Notes: generated from the letters alone by a model not told the origin. 8,078 nt of DNA from Bacteroidota bacterium (GCA_021793635.1 JAJYSI010000134.1:1-8078); one strand, 5' to 3'; counted from the first letter of the stretch, positions 1-5,963 are shown. Numbers and translations: made by a program.

Positions 1-1038
1 TTAATTGCGAATAGGAAGAGAAAAGCTGATAAGTTTAATCTTTATAAAGCAATTTTTTTAGATATATTTTTTGTCTTCTACTTCATCCTTGTTGTTCAAC
101 GCGCTATCTATTATAAATTTATCCTGAATCTTAGCGATTTACCGTTTTCGTGGAATGAAATATTATCCATCTTTATCGGTAGCGTCGTTATCGGAACTTT
201 TTGGGCTTTATCCAAAACATCACTCTCATGCAAACTTTTAGGAATTGCAAAAGATAATAAAACAACAAAATGGACTGTGGAAATTTTTGGATGGTCGTTG
301 TTTAATATTACGTTTATTGCAGGATGGATTGTTACAAAAATTTCAATTGTCGGGCTTTTTAGCAGTGAAGGAATTGCAGGCGCGGAAAGGCTCTTCGGAG
401 CTATGTTCACACCTCAGTTCAGAATATTTGACGATGCTCTCTTCGCTATGATTGAAACTATTTATATTGCGTTAATTGCTACTTTAATCTCGATTCCACC
501 CACTCTCGTACTTAGTTTTTTTACAGCCAGAAATTTAATGAAAGATAATAAAATATCTTTTGCGGTTTATTATGTCTTGCGAATTATCTTGAACTTTATC
601 CGGTCAATTGAACCACTTATCTGGGCAATTATATTTTCGGTATGGGTAGGCATTGGTCCTTTTGCCGGTATGATTGCGCTTCTTGTCCATACTATTGCAT
701 CTAATGCAAAGTTATACTCCGAGGCAATCGAAGGTATCGAACAAGGTCCGGTTGAAGCTATCTCGGCTACCGGCGCAAATAAAATTCAAGTTGTTTGGCA
801 TGGAGTAGTCCCACAAATCGTTCTGCCGTTTTTGTCTTTTACAATTTATCGTTGGGATATAAATGTTAGAATGGCAACTATTATCGGGCTTGTCGGCGGA
901 GGCGGTATCGGAACTATGCTAATGCAATATCAAGGCCTAGCTCGATGGCGTGAAGTAGGTTTGATTATTATTATGATAGCTTTTGTAGTTTGGATTATGG
1001 ATTATGTAAGCGCTAAAATTCGCGAAGCGATATATTAA
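1..1038 (+). CDS. phnE: PhnE-type ABC transporter permease, 5' end outside window
   Basis: Integral inner-membrane permease of the phosphonate/phosphate (PhnCDE) ABC importer family. The frame is open from base 1 to the TAA at 1036-1038, giving at least 345 residues, so the true start lies upstream. A GTG at 277 would give a 253-residue protein, close to usual PhnE length, but the upstream codons encode plausible membrane segments (about residues 18-36 and 52-70) and look translated. The C-terminal half is diagnostic: an EAA-type loop that contacts the ATPase at about residues 241-272 (EAISATGA at 252-259, then a VVPQ turn), followed by an NVRMATIIGLVGGGGIG stretch very like E. coli PhnE. The N-terminal extension of 80 or more residues is unusual. 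Substrate (phosphonate, phosphite or phosphate) cannot be decided; pstB and phoU downstream favour phosphate-related uptake. Family call is firm, substrate is not. Confidence 0.85.
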   Translation, partial: LIANRKRKADKFNLYKAIFLDIFFVFYFILVVQRAIYYKFILNLSDLPFSWNEILSIFIGSVVIGTFWALSKTSLSCKLLGIAKDNKTTKWTVEIFGWSLFNITFIAGWIVTKISIVGLFSSEGIAGAERLFGAMFTPQFRIFDDALFAMIETIYIALIATLISIPPTLVLSFFTARNLMKDNKISFAVYYVLRIILNFIRSIEPLIWAIIFSVWVGIGPFAGMIALLVHTIASNAKLYSEAIEGIEQGPVEAISATGANKIQVVWHGVVPQIVLPFLSFTIYRWDINVRMATIIGLVGGGGIGTMLMQYQGLARWREVGLIIIMIAFVVWIMDYVSAKIREAIY

Positions 1039-1066
1039 TTGTGTGTTAGTGTTTGGTATTGAATAT

Positions 1067-1114
1067 TACTCCAATACTCCAATACTCCAATACTCCATCA
1101 CTCCAATACGCCAA
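1067..1114. repeat. Tandem octamer repeat, TACTCCAA x 6
   Basis: Six contiguous 8-base units fill the gap between the permease gene and pstB. Three are perfect TACTCCAA (1067-1090); then come TACTCCAT, CACTCCAA and TACGCCAA, so the array decays from left to right. The unit is not a multiple of three, and no ORF appears to use it. The flanking 1039-1066 and 1115-1171 hold no clear hairpin or terminator. Such arrays can change copy number by slippage; any effect on pstB expression is a guess. Confidence 0.9.
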
Positions 1115-1171
1115 AGACCCAACGCATGAAACTATTTTTTTGTGTCTCTAATAGATGGTCAAACTCCTTAA

Positions 1172-1930
1172 ATGAAAGAAATAAAAATTCAGGTAAAAAA
1201 TCTTGATCTGTTTTACGGCGATAAACAAGCGCTGAAAAATATTTCTTTAGATATCCCGGCAAATAAAGTCACTGCCCTAATCGGTCCCTCCGGATGTGGA
1301 AAATCTACTTTTATAAGAACAATTAACCGGATGAATGAATTAATTCACGGCGTCAAAATCAAAGGCGATATTATAATAGACGGACAAAATATTTACGACA
1401 GAAAAGTTGACGTTGTTAACTTGCGAAGAAGAATCGGCATGGTTTTCCAAAAATCTAATTTGTTTCCTAAAAGTATTTATGAAAATATTGTTTATGGCGC
1501 TAAGATAAATGGCCTAAGAAATAAAAAAGCCTTAAAGGAACTTGTTGAAAAAACTTTAACTCACGCGGCTTTATGGGATGAGGTAAAAGACAGATTAAAC
1601 TCATCGGCATTAAGTTTATCGGGCGGCCAACAGCAAAGACTTTGTATCGCTCGCGCGCTTGCTGTTGAGCCGGAAATTGTTTTAATGGATGAACCCGCAA
1701 GCGCGCTTGACCCCATTGCTACTGCAAAGATTGAGGAGCTGATTCACGAATTAAAAAGAAATTATACTATCGTTATTGTTACCCATAATATGCAGCAAGC
1801 CGCCAGGGTTAGTGATCAGACGGCTTTCTTTTATATCGGGGAGCTAATCGAATACGATAAAACAACAAAAATTTTTACTAACCCTTCAATCAAACAAACT
1901 GAAGACTACATCTCCGGCAGGTTTGGCTAA
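1172..1930 (+). CDS. pstB: Phosphate ABC transporter ATP-binding protein PstB
   Basis: Cytoplasmic ATPase of the high-affinity phosphate importer PstSCAB, which powers phosphate entry and, with PhoU, takes part in phosphate sensing. The 252 residues match the usual PstB length. Visible motifs are Walker [10 protein letters not shown] (38-46), Q-loop Gln93, signature LSGGQQQR (149-156), Walker B ending in Asp173-Glu174, D-loop SALD (177-180) and switch His205. The segment [11 protein letters not shown] after Walker A and the sequence [19 protein letters not shown] near the C terminus are typical of PstB rather than PhnC. No clear Shine-Dalgarno precedes the ATG; the start was chosen because the family's N-terminal beta strand begins right there. 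It lies 133 bases after the permease gene and 23 before phoU. No pstS, pstC or pstA is visible, so its membrane partners are presumably upstream or elsewhere. Confidence 0.95.
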   Translation: MKEIKIQVKNLDLFYGDKQALKNISLDIPANKVTALIGPSGCGKSTFIRTINRMNELIHGVKIKGDIIIDGQNIYDRKVDVVNLRRRIGMVFQKSNLFPKSIYENIVYGAKINGLRNKKALKELVEKTLTHAALWDEVKDRLNSSALSLSGGQQQRLCIARALAVEPEIVLMDEPASALDPIATAKIEELIHELKRNYTIVIVTHNMQQAARVSDQTAFFYIGELIEYDKTTKIFTNPSIKQTEDYISGRFG

Positions 1931-1953
1931 TTTATGAAAAAATAAGGTGTAAT

Positions 1954-2679
1954 ATGGAAAGACAATTTGATATCCAGATAGAAAAATTGAAAAAGAAAAT
2001 ATTGAAGATGTGCAGCCTTGTGGATGAACAGGTCGAATTCTCAATCAAAGCAATCGATGAGAATGATCATGAGCTTGCAAAGCTTGTTATCGAACGGGAT
2101 GTCAAGGTCGATAAATATGATGTGAAAATTGAAAAAATCTGTCAAAAAATATTTGCGCTTAACCAACCTGTCGCTATGGATCTCAGATTAATCATGTCGG
2201 CTATTACCATCAATACAAATCTTGAAAGAATAGGAGACATTGCCGTAAATATTGCCGAAAACTTTCTTATTCTAAAATCTAAACCGGATTTTATCTCACG
2301 TACAAAATATTCCGAAATGGCAAAGCTTGTAAAAGAAATGATCCGCAATGCAATTGATTCCTTTATCCAAAATGATCCTAAGCTGGCGCAAAAGGTGATC
2401 CAAACAGATCCAATTATTGATAGTTATAACATCGAGAATCATCAAATCCTAATTGAGTTGATGAAGGAAAACCCCGGCAATATCGAGCCTGCAGTTGCTC
2501 TGTTAGTTATTTCCCGGCAGCTTGAAAGACTGGGCGACCATGCTACAAATGTTGCCGAAGATGTTTTCTTTATCGTTGAAGCGCAAATGATTAAGCATAA
2601 ATATGAAAAGTTCATCATGGAAGATAACCCCGATGAAGATGATGACGACGACGAAATTGAAATTAAAAATAATCCGTAG
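1954..2679 (+). CDS. phoU: Phosphate signalling regulator PhoU
   Basis: PhoU is a cytoplasmic or membrane-peripheral helical protein that connects the Pst transporter to the PhoR/PhoB-type two-component system and limits phosphate uptake. The 241 residues show the two-fold internal repeat of the family: ERIGDIAVNIAE at 91-102 and ERLGDHATNVAE at 191-202, exactly 100 residues apart. These are the metal-binding E(R)xxD...N motifs of the two three-helix bundles. The body matches the normal PhoU length, but the protein ends in a very acidic tail (about 223-236, with five consecutive Asp), which is unusual. AAGGTG at 1944-1949 is a good ribosome binding site 4 bases before the ATG. It follows pstB by 23 bases and is probably cotranscribed with it, the classical pstB-phoU order. 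It converges on the tetR-like gene across 28 bases. Confidence 0.95.
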   Translation: MERQFDIQIEKLKKKILKMCSLVDEQVEFSIKAIDENDHELAKLVIERDVKVDKYDVKIEKICQKIFALNQPVAMDLRLIMSAITINTNLERIGDIAVNIAENFLILKSKPDFISRTKYSEMAKLVKEMIRNAIDSFIQNDPKLAQKVIQTDPIIDSYNIENHQILIELMKENPGNIEPAVALLVISRQLERLGDHATNVAEDVFFIVEAQMIKHKYEKFIMEDNPDEDDDDDEIEIKNNP

Positions 2680-2707
2680 ACTGCAAAGTACGGGGGTAAT
2701 TTTTTCT

Positions 2708-3289
2708 CTACTTTTTGCCTGAAAAGTTATCTAATACCCCTAATAAAATTTCTTTTATAGCTAGGTGTTTTTCATTACCGGTAATCTGGCTTATCTTACC
2801 AGTAAACAAAAGTCCCCAACTTTGATTAACCCAAAATGAACCTAACGATGTATTAACTGTTTCTTTCTTTTCTAAGTAAGCGCCTGTTAATACTGAGTTT
2901 AATAATTCTTCCTCCTTGCTAAAAAGACTTCTTGCAAACTTTGATTCTTGCTCAAAAATATTTTCTTTTAATAAATTCAAAAGCGTTTCATAAATCAATC
3001 TGTATTTTTGATGGACCGTCTCTTTGTAATTCAAATATTCTGTAAAAAGAATTTTTAAGTCACTCTCTTGACCATTAAAAAGATTTTTTATATCGTCTAA
3101 TAACTGTGTTGCCTCCCAATCAAGGGCAGCATAGAAAAGTTCATCTTTCGACTTGAAATAATGGTAGATAGTCGCTTTGCCTATCCTTAAATCGCGGGCA
3201 ATTTCATCAAGGGTGGTCTTATTCAACCCATGTTTCGCGAAACGTTTATCTGCTGCTTTAATTATTTGAAGTTTTCTTTCTTTTTCCAT
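2708..3289 (-). CDS. TetR/AcrR-family transcriptional repressor
   Basis: Predicted DNA-binding repressor, probably a dimer, of unknown ligand. From the ATG at 3289 it is 193 residues, a normal TetR-family size. The N-terminal domain is clear: helix 1 at about residues 5-20 (AADKRFAKHG at 12-21), then the helix-turn-helix LDEIARDLRIGKATIYHYF (27-45) and the KSKDELF that follows it in this family. The C-terminal ligand domain (about 55-193) is helical with no recognisable subgroup signature. An in-frame TTG at 3301 would add four residues; I prefer the ATG because GGA lies just upstream and the TTG falls inside a 10-base palindrome. It is convergent with phoU and divergent from the ilv leader. 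TetR regulators often act on their own promoter or a neighbour, but no efflux or target gene is next to it, so its regulon is unknown. Confidence 0.93.
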   Translation of the reverse strand: MEKERKLQIIKAADKRFAKHGLNKTTLDEIARDLRIGKATIYHYFKSKDELFYAALDWEATQLLDDIKNLFNGQESDLKILFTEYLNYKETVHQKYRLIYETLLNLLKENIFEQESKFARSLFSKEEELLNSVLTGAYLEKKETVNTSLGSFWVNQSWGLLFTGKISQITGNEKHLAIKEILLGVLDNFSGKK

Positions 3290-3296
3290 TCCAATT

Positions 3297-3306
3297 ATCA
3301 ATTGAT
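3297..3306. promoter_or_regulatory. 10-base palindrome at the 5' end of the tetR-like gene
   Basis: ATCAATTGAT is a perfect palindrome just upstream of the repressor's ATG and overlapping the alternative TTG start. Its position suits an autoregulatory operator, but it is short and AT-rich, so chance is a fair explanation. The half-site ATCAA/TTGAT recurs in the inverted repeat at 3523-3538. Confidence 0.25.
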
Positions 3307-3407
3307 TTTTCTTTTATAAAAAATTACACATCCGAAAATAACAATTAAATAAATAAAGGGCACATCTAAAATTTTTAAAAGCATAAATGGATTAATTATT
3401 TAAAGTA

Positions 3408-3422
3408 GTAAGGAAGCCTTAC
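3408..3422. promoter_or_regulatory. Inverted repeat GTAAGG-AAG-CCTTAC, possible operator
   Basis: Two perfect 6-base arms with a 3-base spacer form a 15-base dyad. Size and symmetry suit a TetR-family operator. It lies about 120 bases upstream of the repressor gene and 143 bases before the ilv leader -35 box. It is not followed by a T-run on either strand, so it is not a terminator. A 7-base tandem pair, GGTTTGA twice, follows at 3429-3442. The rest of 3307-3522 shows nothing I can support. Confidence 0.35.
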
Positions 3423-3522
3423 AAAAAAGGTTTGAGGTTTGAATTATAAAGAAAAGCGCTATCTGCAAGAAATTCAGTTTGGCAGGATACTCTTATTTTA
3501 TTTAGATATTAAACATTTCCAT

Positions 3523-3538
3523 ATTGATAGAAATCAAT
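3523..3538. promoter_or_regulatory. Inverted repeat ATTGAT-AGAA-ATCAAT upstream of the ilv promoter
   Basis: Perfect 6-base arms around a 4-base spacer, ending 26 bases before the -35 box of the leader promoter. This is a usual place for an activator or a repressor to bind. The half-site is the same as in the palindrome at the repressor gene start (3297-3306) but in the opposite arrangement. Function is inferred. Confidence 0.3.
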
Positions 3539-3564
3539 TTTTATTGCAATACTTAAAAATCAAC

Positions 3565-3595
3565 TTGACATTATTATCACGCACACTTATCTTTG
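3565..3595 (+). promoter_or_regulatory. Promoter of the ilv leader and operon
   Basis: TTGACA at 3565-3570 is a perfect sigma70 -35 box. It is followed by a 17-base spacer and TATCTTTG at 3588-3595, which matches the Bacteroidota -7 consensus TAnnTTTG exactly and the classic -10 box in four of six positions. Transcription would begin near 3600-3602, leaving only some 12-14 bases before the leader ORF. This is the best promoter-like sequence I see in the window, and it lies directly before the Ile-rich ORF. Confidence 0.7.
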
Positions 3596-3613
3596 CTAAT
3601 AAATTTAAGAATA

Positions 3614-3772
3614 ATGAACAACACGAAAAAAAATATTACTTCAGAAATAGCCGCAGTAACCACAAGCGGTCACTGTGTTGTTATAACAAATTCTTTAAGT
3701 TACACTTCTTTAGATATCATTCTATGGATTTCGATTATTATTAGCGTGCTAGGAATTATTATTCTAGGCTAA
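3614..3772 (+). CDS. Putative branched-chain amino acid leader peptide
   Basis: A 52-codon ORF from ATG 3614 to TAA 3770-3772. It begins about 12 bases after the predicted transcription start and precedes ilvB by 472 bases. The N-terminal half is polar (MNNTKKNITSEIAAVTTSG). The last 20 codons encode LDIILWISIIISVLGIIILG: nine Ile, four Leu and one Val, mostly ATT and CTA codons, with the run ending at the stop. This resembles leader peptides of ilv operons, where ribosome stalling at Ile/Leu/Val codons reports charged-tRNA supply. The ribosome binding site is weak (TAAGA at 3606-3610). The alternative is a small single-span membrane protein, since the same segment would insert in a membrane. 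I favour the leader role because of promoter position, operon content and downstream RNA structure. It is longer than the roughly 15-35 codons typical of enteric leaders. Confidence 0.6.
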   Translation: MNNTKKNITSEIAAVTTSGHCVVITNSLSYTSLDIILWISIIISVLGIIILG

Positions 3773-3782
3773 TAACAATAGT

Positions 3783-3830
3783 CAATCCCAAATCAAATTA
3801 AACAAAATTAAAAAAATAGATTCGGGATTG
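3783..3830 (+). promoter_or_regulatory. 12-position stem just after the leader-peptide stop
   Basis: CAATCCCAAATC (3783-3794) pairs with GATTCGGGATTG (3819-3830) over twelve positions with one A-C mismatch and a 24-base A-rich loop. The left arm begins 10 bases after the leader stop, close enough to be covered by a ribosome that reaches the stop but free if it stalls earlier in the Ile run. The GGG of the right arm could instead pair with CCC at 3837-3839, and TTCG (3821-3824) with CGAA (3832-3835), so alternative folds exist. Confidence 0.5.
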
Positions 3831-3834
3831 TCGA

Positions 3835-3876
3835 AGCCCAAAAGTAATATCTGAAGTCTTTTTTATTCAGAGGCTA
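3835..3876 (+). promoter_or_regulatory. Hairpin around a T-run, possible attenuator element
   Basis: TCTGAA (3851-3856) pairs with TTCAGA (3867-3872), and AGCC (3835-3838) can stack on it by pairing with GGCT (3873-3876). The T-run 3860-3865 lies in the loop, so this fold would not terminate. The same TCTGAA could instead join a long-range stem with leader codons 31-35 (ACTTC 3704-3708 and AGATAT 3712-3717 against ATATCTGAAGT 3848-3858), which would end just before the T-run as a terminator does. Both are hand-found pairings. Confidence 0.35.
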
Positions 3877-3947
3877 CTGTGAGATCTCGATTCGAAAATA
3901 ACGGCCGTCAAAATACTTCCAAAAGAAGGTTTGATAATTATGCCTTA

Positions 3948-3989
3948 CTCACCAAAAGTGTTGTATTATTAAAACAACATCTCACCAAA
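3948..3989 (+). repeat. Direct repeat CTCACCAAA flanking a hairpin
   Basis: CTCACCAAA occurs at 3948-3956 and 3981-3989. Between the copies TGTTGT (3959-3964) and ACAACA (3974-3979) form a 6-bp stem with a 9-base loop. The arrangement could be a protein-binding or RNA structural element; no known motif was recognised. Confidence 0.35.
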
Positions 3990-4018
3990 TGCTTTGTAAT
4001 TATTGCTCTGTCCGCTGA

Positions 4019-4059
4019 CACAAAAATTTATCTACCGCAGTGGATAAATAATATTTGTG
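4019..4059 (+). promoter_or_regulatory. Strong two-part RNA hairpin in the ilv leader
   Basis: Outer stem CACAAA (4019-4024) with TTTGTG (4054-4059) encloses an inner 10-bp stem, ATTTATCTAC (4026-4035) with GTGGATAAAT (4040-4049), closed by the tetraloop CGCA. One T-G wobble is the only non-Watson-Crick pair, and a small asymmetric internal loop separates the stems. Sixteen pairs over 41 bases make this the best hairpin in the window. No T-run follows, so it is not an intrinsic terminator. Confidence 0.6.
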
Positions 4060-4068
4060 AACTAACTA

Positions 4069-4123
4069 TTAGCCGCATCTAGGCTAAAGAAAATCGCTTC
4101 CCCTGGCGGTGATCTTTCGTAGC
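4069..4123 (+). promoter_or_regulatory. Two mutually exclusive hairpins sharing GGCTAA
   Basis: Fold 1 pairs TTAGCC (4069-4074) with GGCTAA (4082-4087) around a 7-base loop. Fold 2 pairs GCT (4083-4085) with AGC (4121-4123), AAAG (4086-4089) with CTTT (4114-4117), and ATCGCT (4093-4098) with GGTGAT (4108-4113), including two wobbles. Bases 4083-4087 serve both, so the folds exclude each other. That is the geometry of an RNA switch, but no ligand-binding core was recognised. Confidence 0.35.
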
Positions 4124-4152
4124 TTGGATGCAAAAAATAAAAGCAATATAAA
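4124..4152 (+). promoter_or_regulatory. Weak candidate internal promoter before ilvB
   Basis: TTGGAT (4124-4129), a 17-base spacer and TATAAA (4147-4152). The -10 box is good, the -35 matches only TTG. It would give a short leader of about 85 bases that bypasses the upstream control region. A-rich DNA makes such matches common. Confidence 0.2.
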
Positions 4153-4244
4153 AGCTAAGTTCCATTTATAATTTTATTCTGTAAAATAATTCTTCTTATT
4201 AAAGAAAATTTAATTTTTCTTAGAAAACGATAGAAAGGAAAAAT

Positions 4245-5963
4245 ATGATAACCTCAAAACCAAAGTTGTCCGGTGCAGATATATTTTTTGAGTGCTTAAA
4301 AAAAGAAAAGGTTGAGATAATCTTCGGCTACCCCGGGGGTGCAGTGCTTAAGTTGTATGAAAAGCTCTATGATGTCGATTTCCTAAAACATATTTTGGTA
4401 CGTCATGAACAAGGCGCAACTCACATGGCTGAAGGTTATGCAAAAGCTACGGGCAAAGTTGGGGTAGTCCTTGTAACCTCAGGGCCTGGTGCGACTAATA
4501 CAGTTACCGGAATTGCCGACGCCTATATGGATTCTGTCCCTATTGTAATTTTTACTGGACAAGTAGCTACACATCTTATTGGAAATGATGCTTTCCAGGA
4601 AGCTGATATTGTGGGCATAACCCGTCCAATAACAAAACATAATTTTCTTGTCCGTGATGTTAACGAATTAGCTTCAACAATTAAAAAGGCTTTTTATATT
4701 GCTTCGACAGGGAGACCGGGACCTGTTCTTGTAGATCTTCCTAAAGATGTTATTAATTCTGTATGCGAATTTGACTATCCTGAAAAGATTGAAATGCGTG
4801 GATATAAACCCACTTTTTTAGGACATCAAAATCAAATTAAAAAAGCCGCCGATATAATAAAGAAAGCAAAACGACCATTGCTTTATGTCGGAGGCGGCGT
4901 TATTATGTCCAACGGATATCGTGAACTTAGGCTTTTTGCAAAAGAAAATAATCTCCCCGTTACAATGACGCTTCAGGGGCTTGGCGCCTTTCCAATGACC
5001 GATGGACAATCACTTGGAATGTTGGGAATGCATGGAACTTATTGGGCTAACCAAGCTGTTAATAATTGCGATGTCCTTGTCTCGCTCGGAGCTCGCTTTG
5101 ACGATAGAGTCACCGGGAAAGTTGATTCATTTGCCCCCAACGCATATAAAATTCATGTTGATATCGACCCTACATGCATTGACAAAAACGTAATAGTTGA
5201 TCTTCCTATTGTTGGCGACGTAAAACATGTCCTTGCAGAATTAGCCGCTGAGTTTGAGGAGGCTCCGGATTTAGCTCAATGGTGGAAAGAAATAAACCAT
5301 TGGCGTGAAGAATGCCCCCTTCATTATGAAAAGAATGACGGAAAGTTAAGAACGGAATATATTATTGAAAAACTTTCTGAGAAAACAAAAGGAGAAGCTG
5401 TTGTAATAACTGACGTAGGTCAACATCAAATGTGGGTTTCCCAATACTATAAATTTACGAACCCTCGTTCACATTTAACGAGTGGCGGGCTTGGCACAAT
5501 GGGATTTTCCTTACCTGCGTCAATCGGCGCTGCGTTCGGAATTAAGGATAGACCGATAATTTCAATTAGCGGTGACGGTGGGTTCCAAATGAATATTCAA
5601 GAGCTTGTTACCGTCGCCTATTATAAACTTCCGATTAAAATCATTATTATAAATAACAGTTTCTTAGGAATGGTTCGTCAGTGGCAGGAATTATTCCATG
5701 CAGAAAAATACAGTTTTACAGATCTTTCGGAAAGCAATCCCGACTTTGTTAAAGTAGGCGAAGCTTTTGGCATAAAATCCTTTTCTACAAATACTCCTAC
5801 AAATGTTGACTCAATTCTTGATGAGGCTTTTGCTTATAATGACGGACCTGTTTTAATAGACTTTAAAGTTGTGAAGGAAGATATGGTTTTTCCTATTATC
5901 CCTGCTGGTCAAACAGTAAAGGAAATAATGACAAAACGTCTTGACCCTAAGGAAATGGTGTAA
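4245..5963 (+). CDS. ilvB: Acetohydroxyacid synthase (acetolactate synthase), large subunit
   Basis: Catalytic subunit of the first common enzyme of valine, leucine and isoleucine synthesis: it condenses two pyruvates to 2-acetolactate, or pyruvate with 2-oxobutyrate to 2-aceto-2-hydroxybutyrate, using thiamine diphosphate, Mg and FAD. The 572 residues match bacterial IlvB/IlvI. Three domains are in order: pyrimidine-binding (about 8-175) with catalytic Glu55 in RHEQGA; central FAD/beta domain (about 197-330); diphosphate-binding (about 385-535) with the Mg/ThDP motif starting GDG at 443-445 and ending Asn470-Asn471. FQEAD (118-121 and on) and GQVATHLIG (105-113) resemble E. coli IlvI. Trp480 in MVRQW, the site of many herbicide-resistance changes in plant enzymes, is present. 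AAAGGA at 4234-4239 is a good ribosome binding site 5 bases before the ATG. It heads the biosynthetic genes; ilvN follows after 3 bases. Confidence 0.97.
   Translation: MITSKPKLSGADIFFECLKKEKVEIIFGYPGGAVLKLYEKLYDVDFLKHILVRHEQGATHMAEGYAKATGKVGVVLVTSGPGATNTVTGIADAYMDSVPIVIFTGQVATHLIGNDAFQEADIVGITRPITKHNFLVRDVNELASTIKKAFYIASTGRPGPVLVDLPKDVINSVCEFDYPEKIEMRGYKPTFLGHQNQIKKAADIIKKAKRPLLYVGGGVIMSNGYRELRLFAKENNLPVTMTLQGLGAFPMTDGQSLGMLGMHGTYWANQAVNNCDVLVSLGARFDDRVTGKVDSFAPNAYKIHVDIDPTCIDKNVIVDLPIVGDVKHVLAELAAEFEEAPDLAQWWKEINHWREECPLHYEKNDGKLRTEYIIEKLSEKTKGEAVVITDVGQHQMWVSQYYKFTNPRSHLTSGGLGTMGFSLPASIGAAFGIKDRPIISISGDGGFQMNIQELVTVAYYKLPIKIIIINNSFLGMVRQWQELFHAEKYSFTDLSESNPDFVKVGEAFGIKSFSTNTPTNVDSILDEAFAYNDGPVLIDFKVVKEDMVFPIIPAGQTVKEIMTKRLDPKEMV

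Larger units (their letters stand above)
3773..4244 (+). promoter_or_regulatory. Untranslated ilv leader RNA with many hairpins
   Basis: These 472 bases between the leader-peptide stop and ilvB contain no convincing gene but an unusual density of inverted repeats, listed separately. There is no T-box signature, and I recognise no riboswitch family or tRNA-like fold. Only one T-run (3860-3865) lies soon after the leader ORF. Three 6- or 8-base palindromes cluster at 3882-3908 (GAGATCTC, TTCGAA, ACGGCCGT), meaning unknown. The most likely role is conditional control of ilvBNC-leuB expression. Confidence 0.5.

Noticed and set aside
277..1038. PhnE-like gene starting at GTG 277
   Set aside because: The frame is open to the left edge and the upstream codons encode membrane-like segments, so treating the gene as 5'-partial is safer.
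1155..1175. Six-codon ORF (MVKLLK) overlapping the pstB start as ATGA
   Set aside because: No ribosome binding site and far too short to distinguish from chance, though the overlap could in principle couple translation into pstB.
2683..2718. Possible bidirectional terminator between phoU and the tetR-like gene
   Set aside because: GCAAAGTA against TACTTTTTGC needs a 2-base bulge and an 18-base loop, is A/T-rich, and overlaps the repressor stop codon; no proper U-run follows the stem.
3439..3744. 101-codon + strand ORF starting at TTG
   Set aside because: It runs through the predicted promoter at 3565-3595, overlaps the better leader ORF in another frame, starts at a rare codon without a ribosome binding site, and has the Lys/Phe/Tyr/Asn-rich composition of chance AT-rich frames.
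3879..4082. 67-codon + strand ORF in the ilv leader
   Set aside because: Non-ATG start, no ribosome binding site, no recognisable family, and it spans the strong hairpin at 4019-4059, which better explains the sequence.
4202..4221. AAGAAAA/TTTTCTT hairpin just before the ilvB ribosome binding site
   Set aside because: Seven mostly A-T pairs in very A/T-rich DNA; too weak to call as an element, although it is close enough to the binding site to matter if conserved.
3773..4244. T-box or known amino-acid riboswitch upstream of ilvB
   Set aside because: I could not find the conserved T-box sequence or the core of a lysine, glycine, SAM or cobalamin riboswitch.
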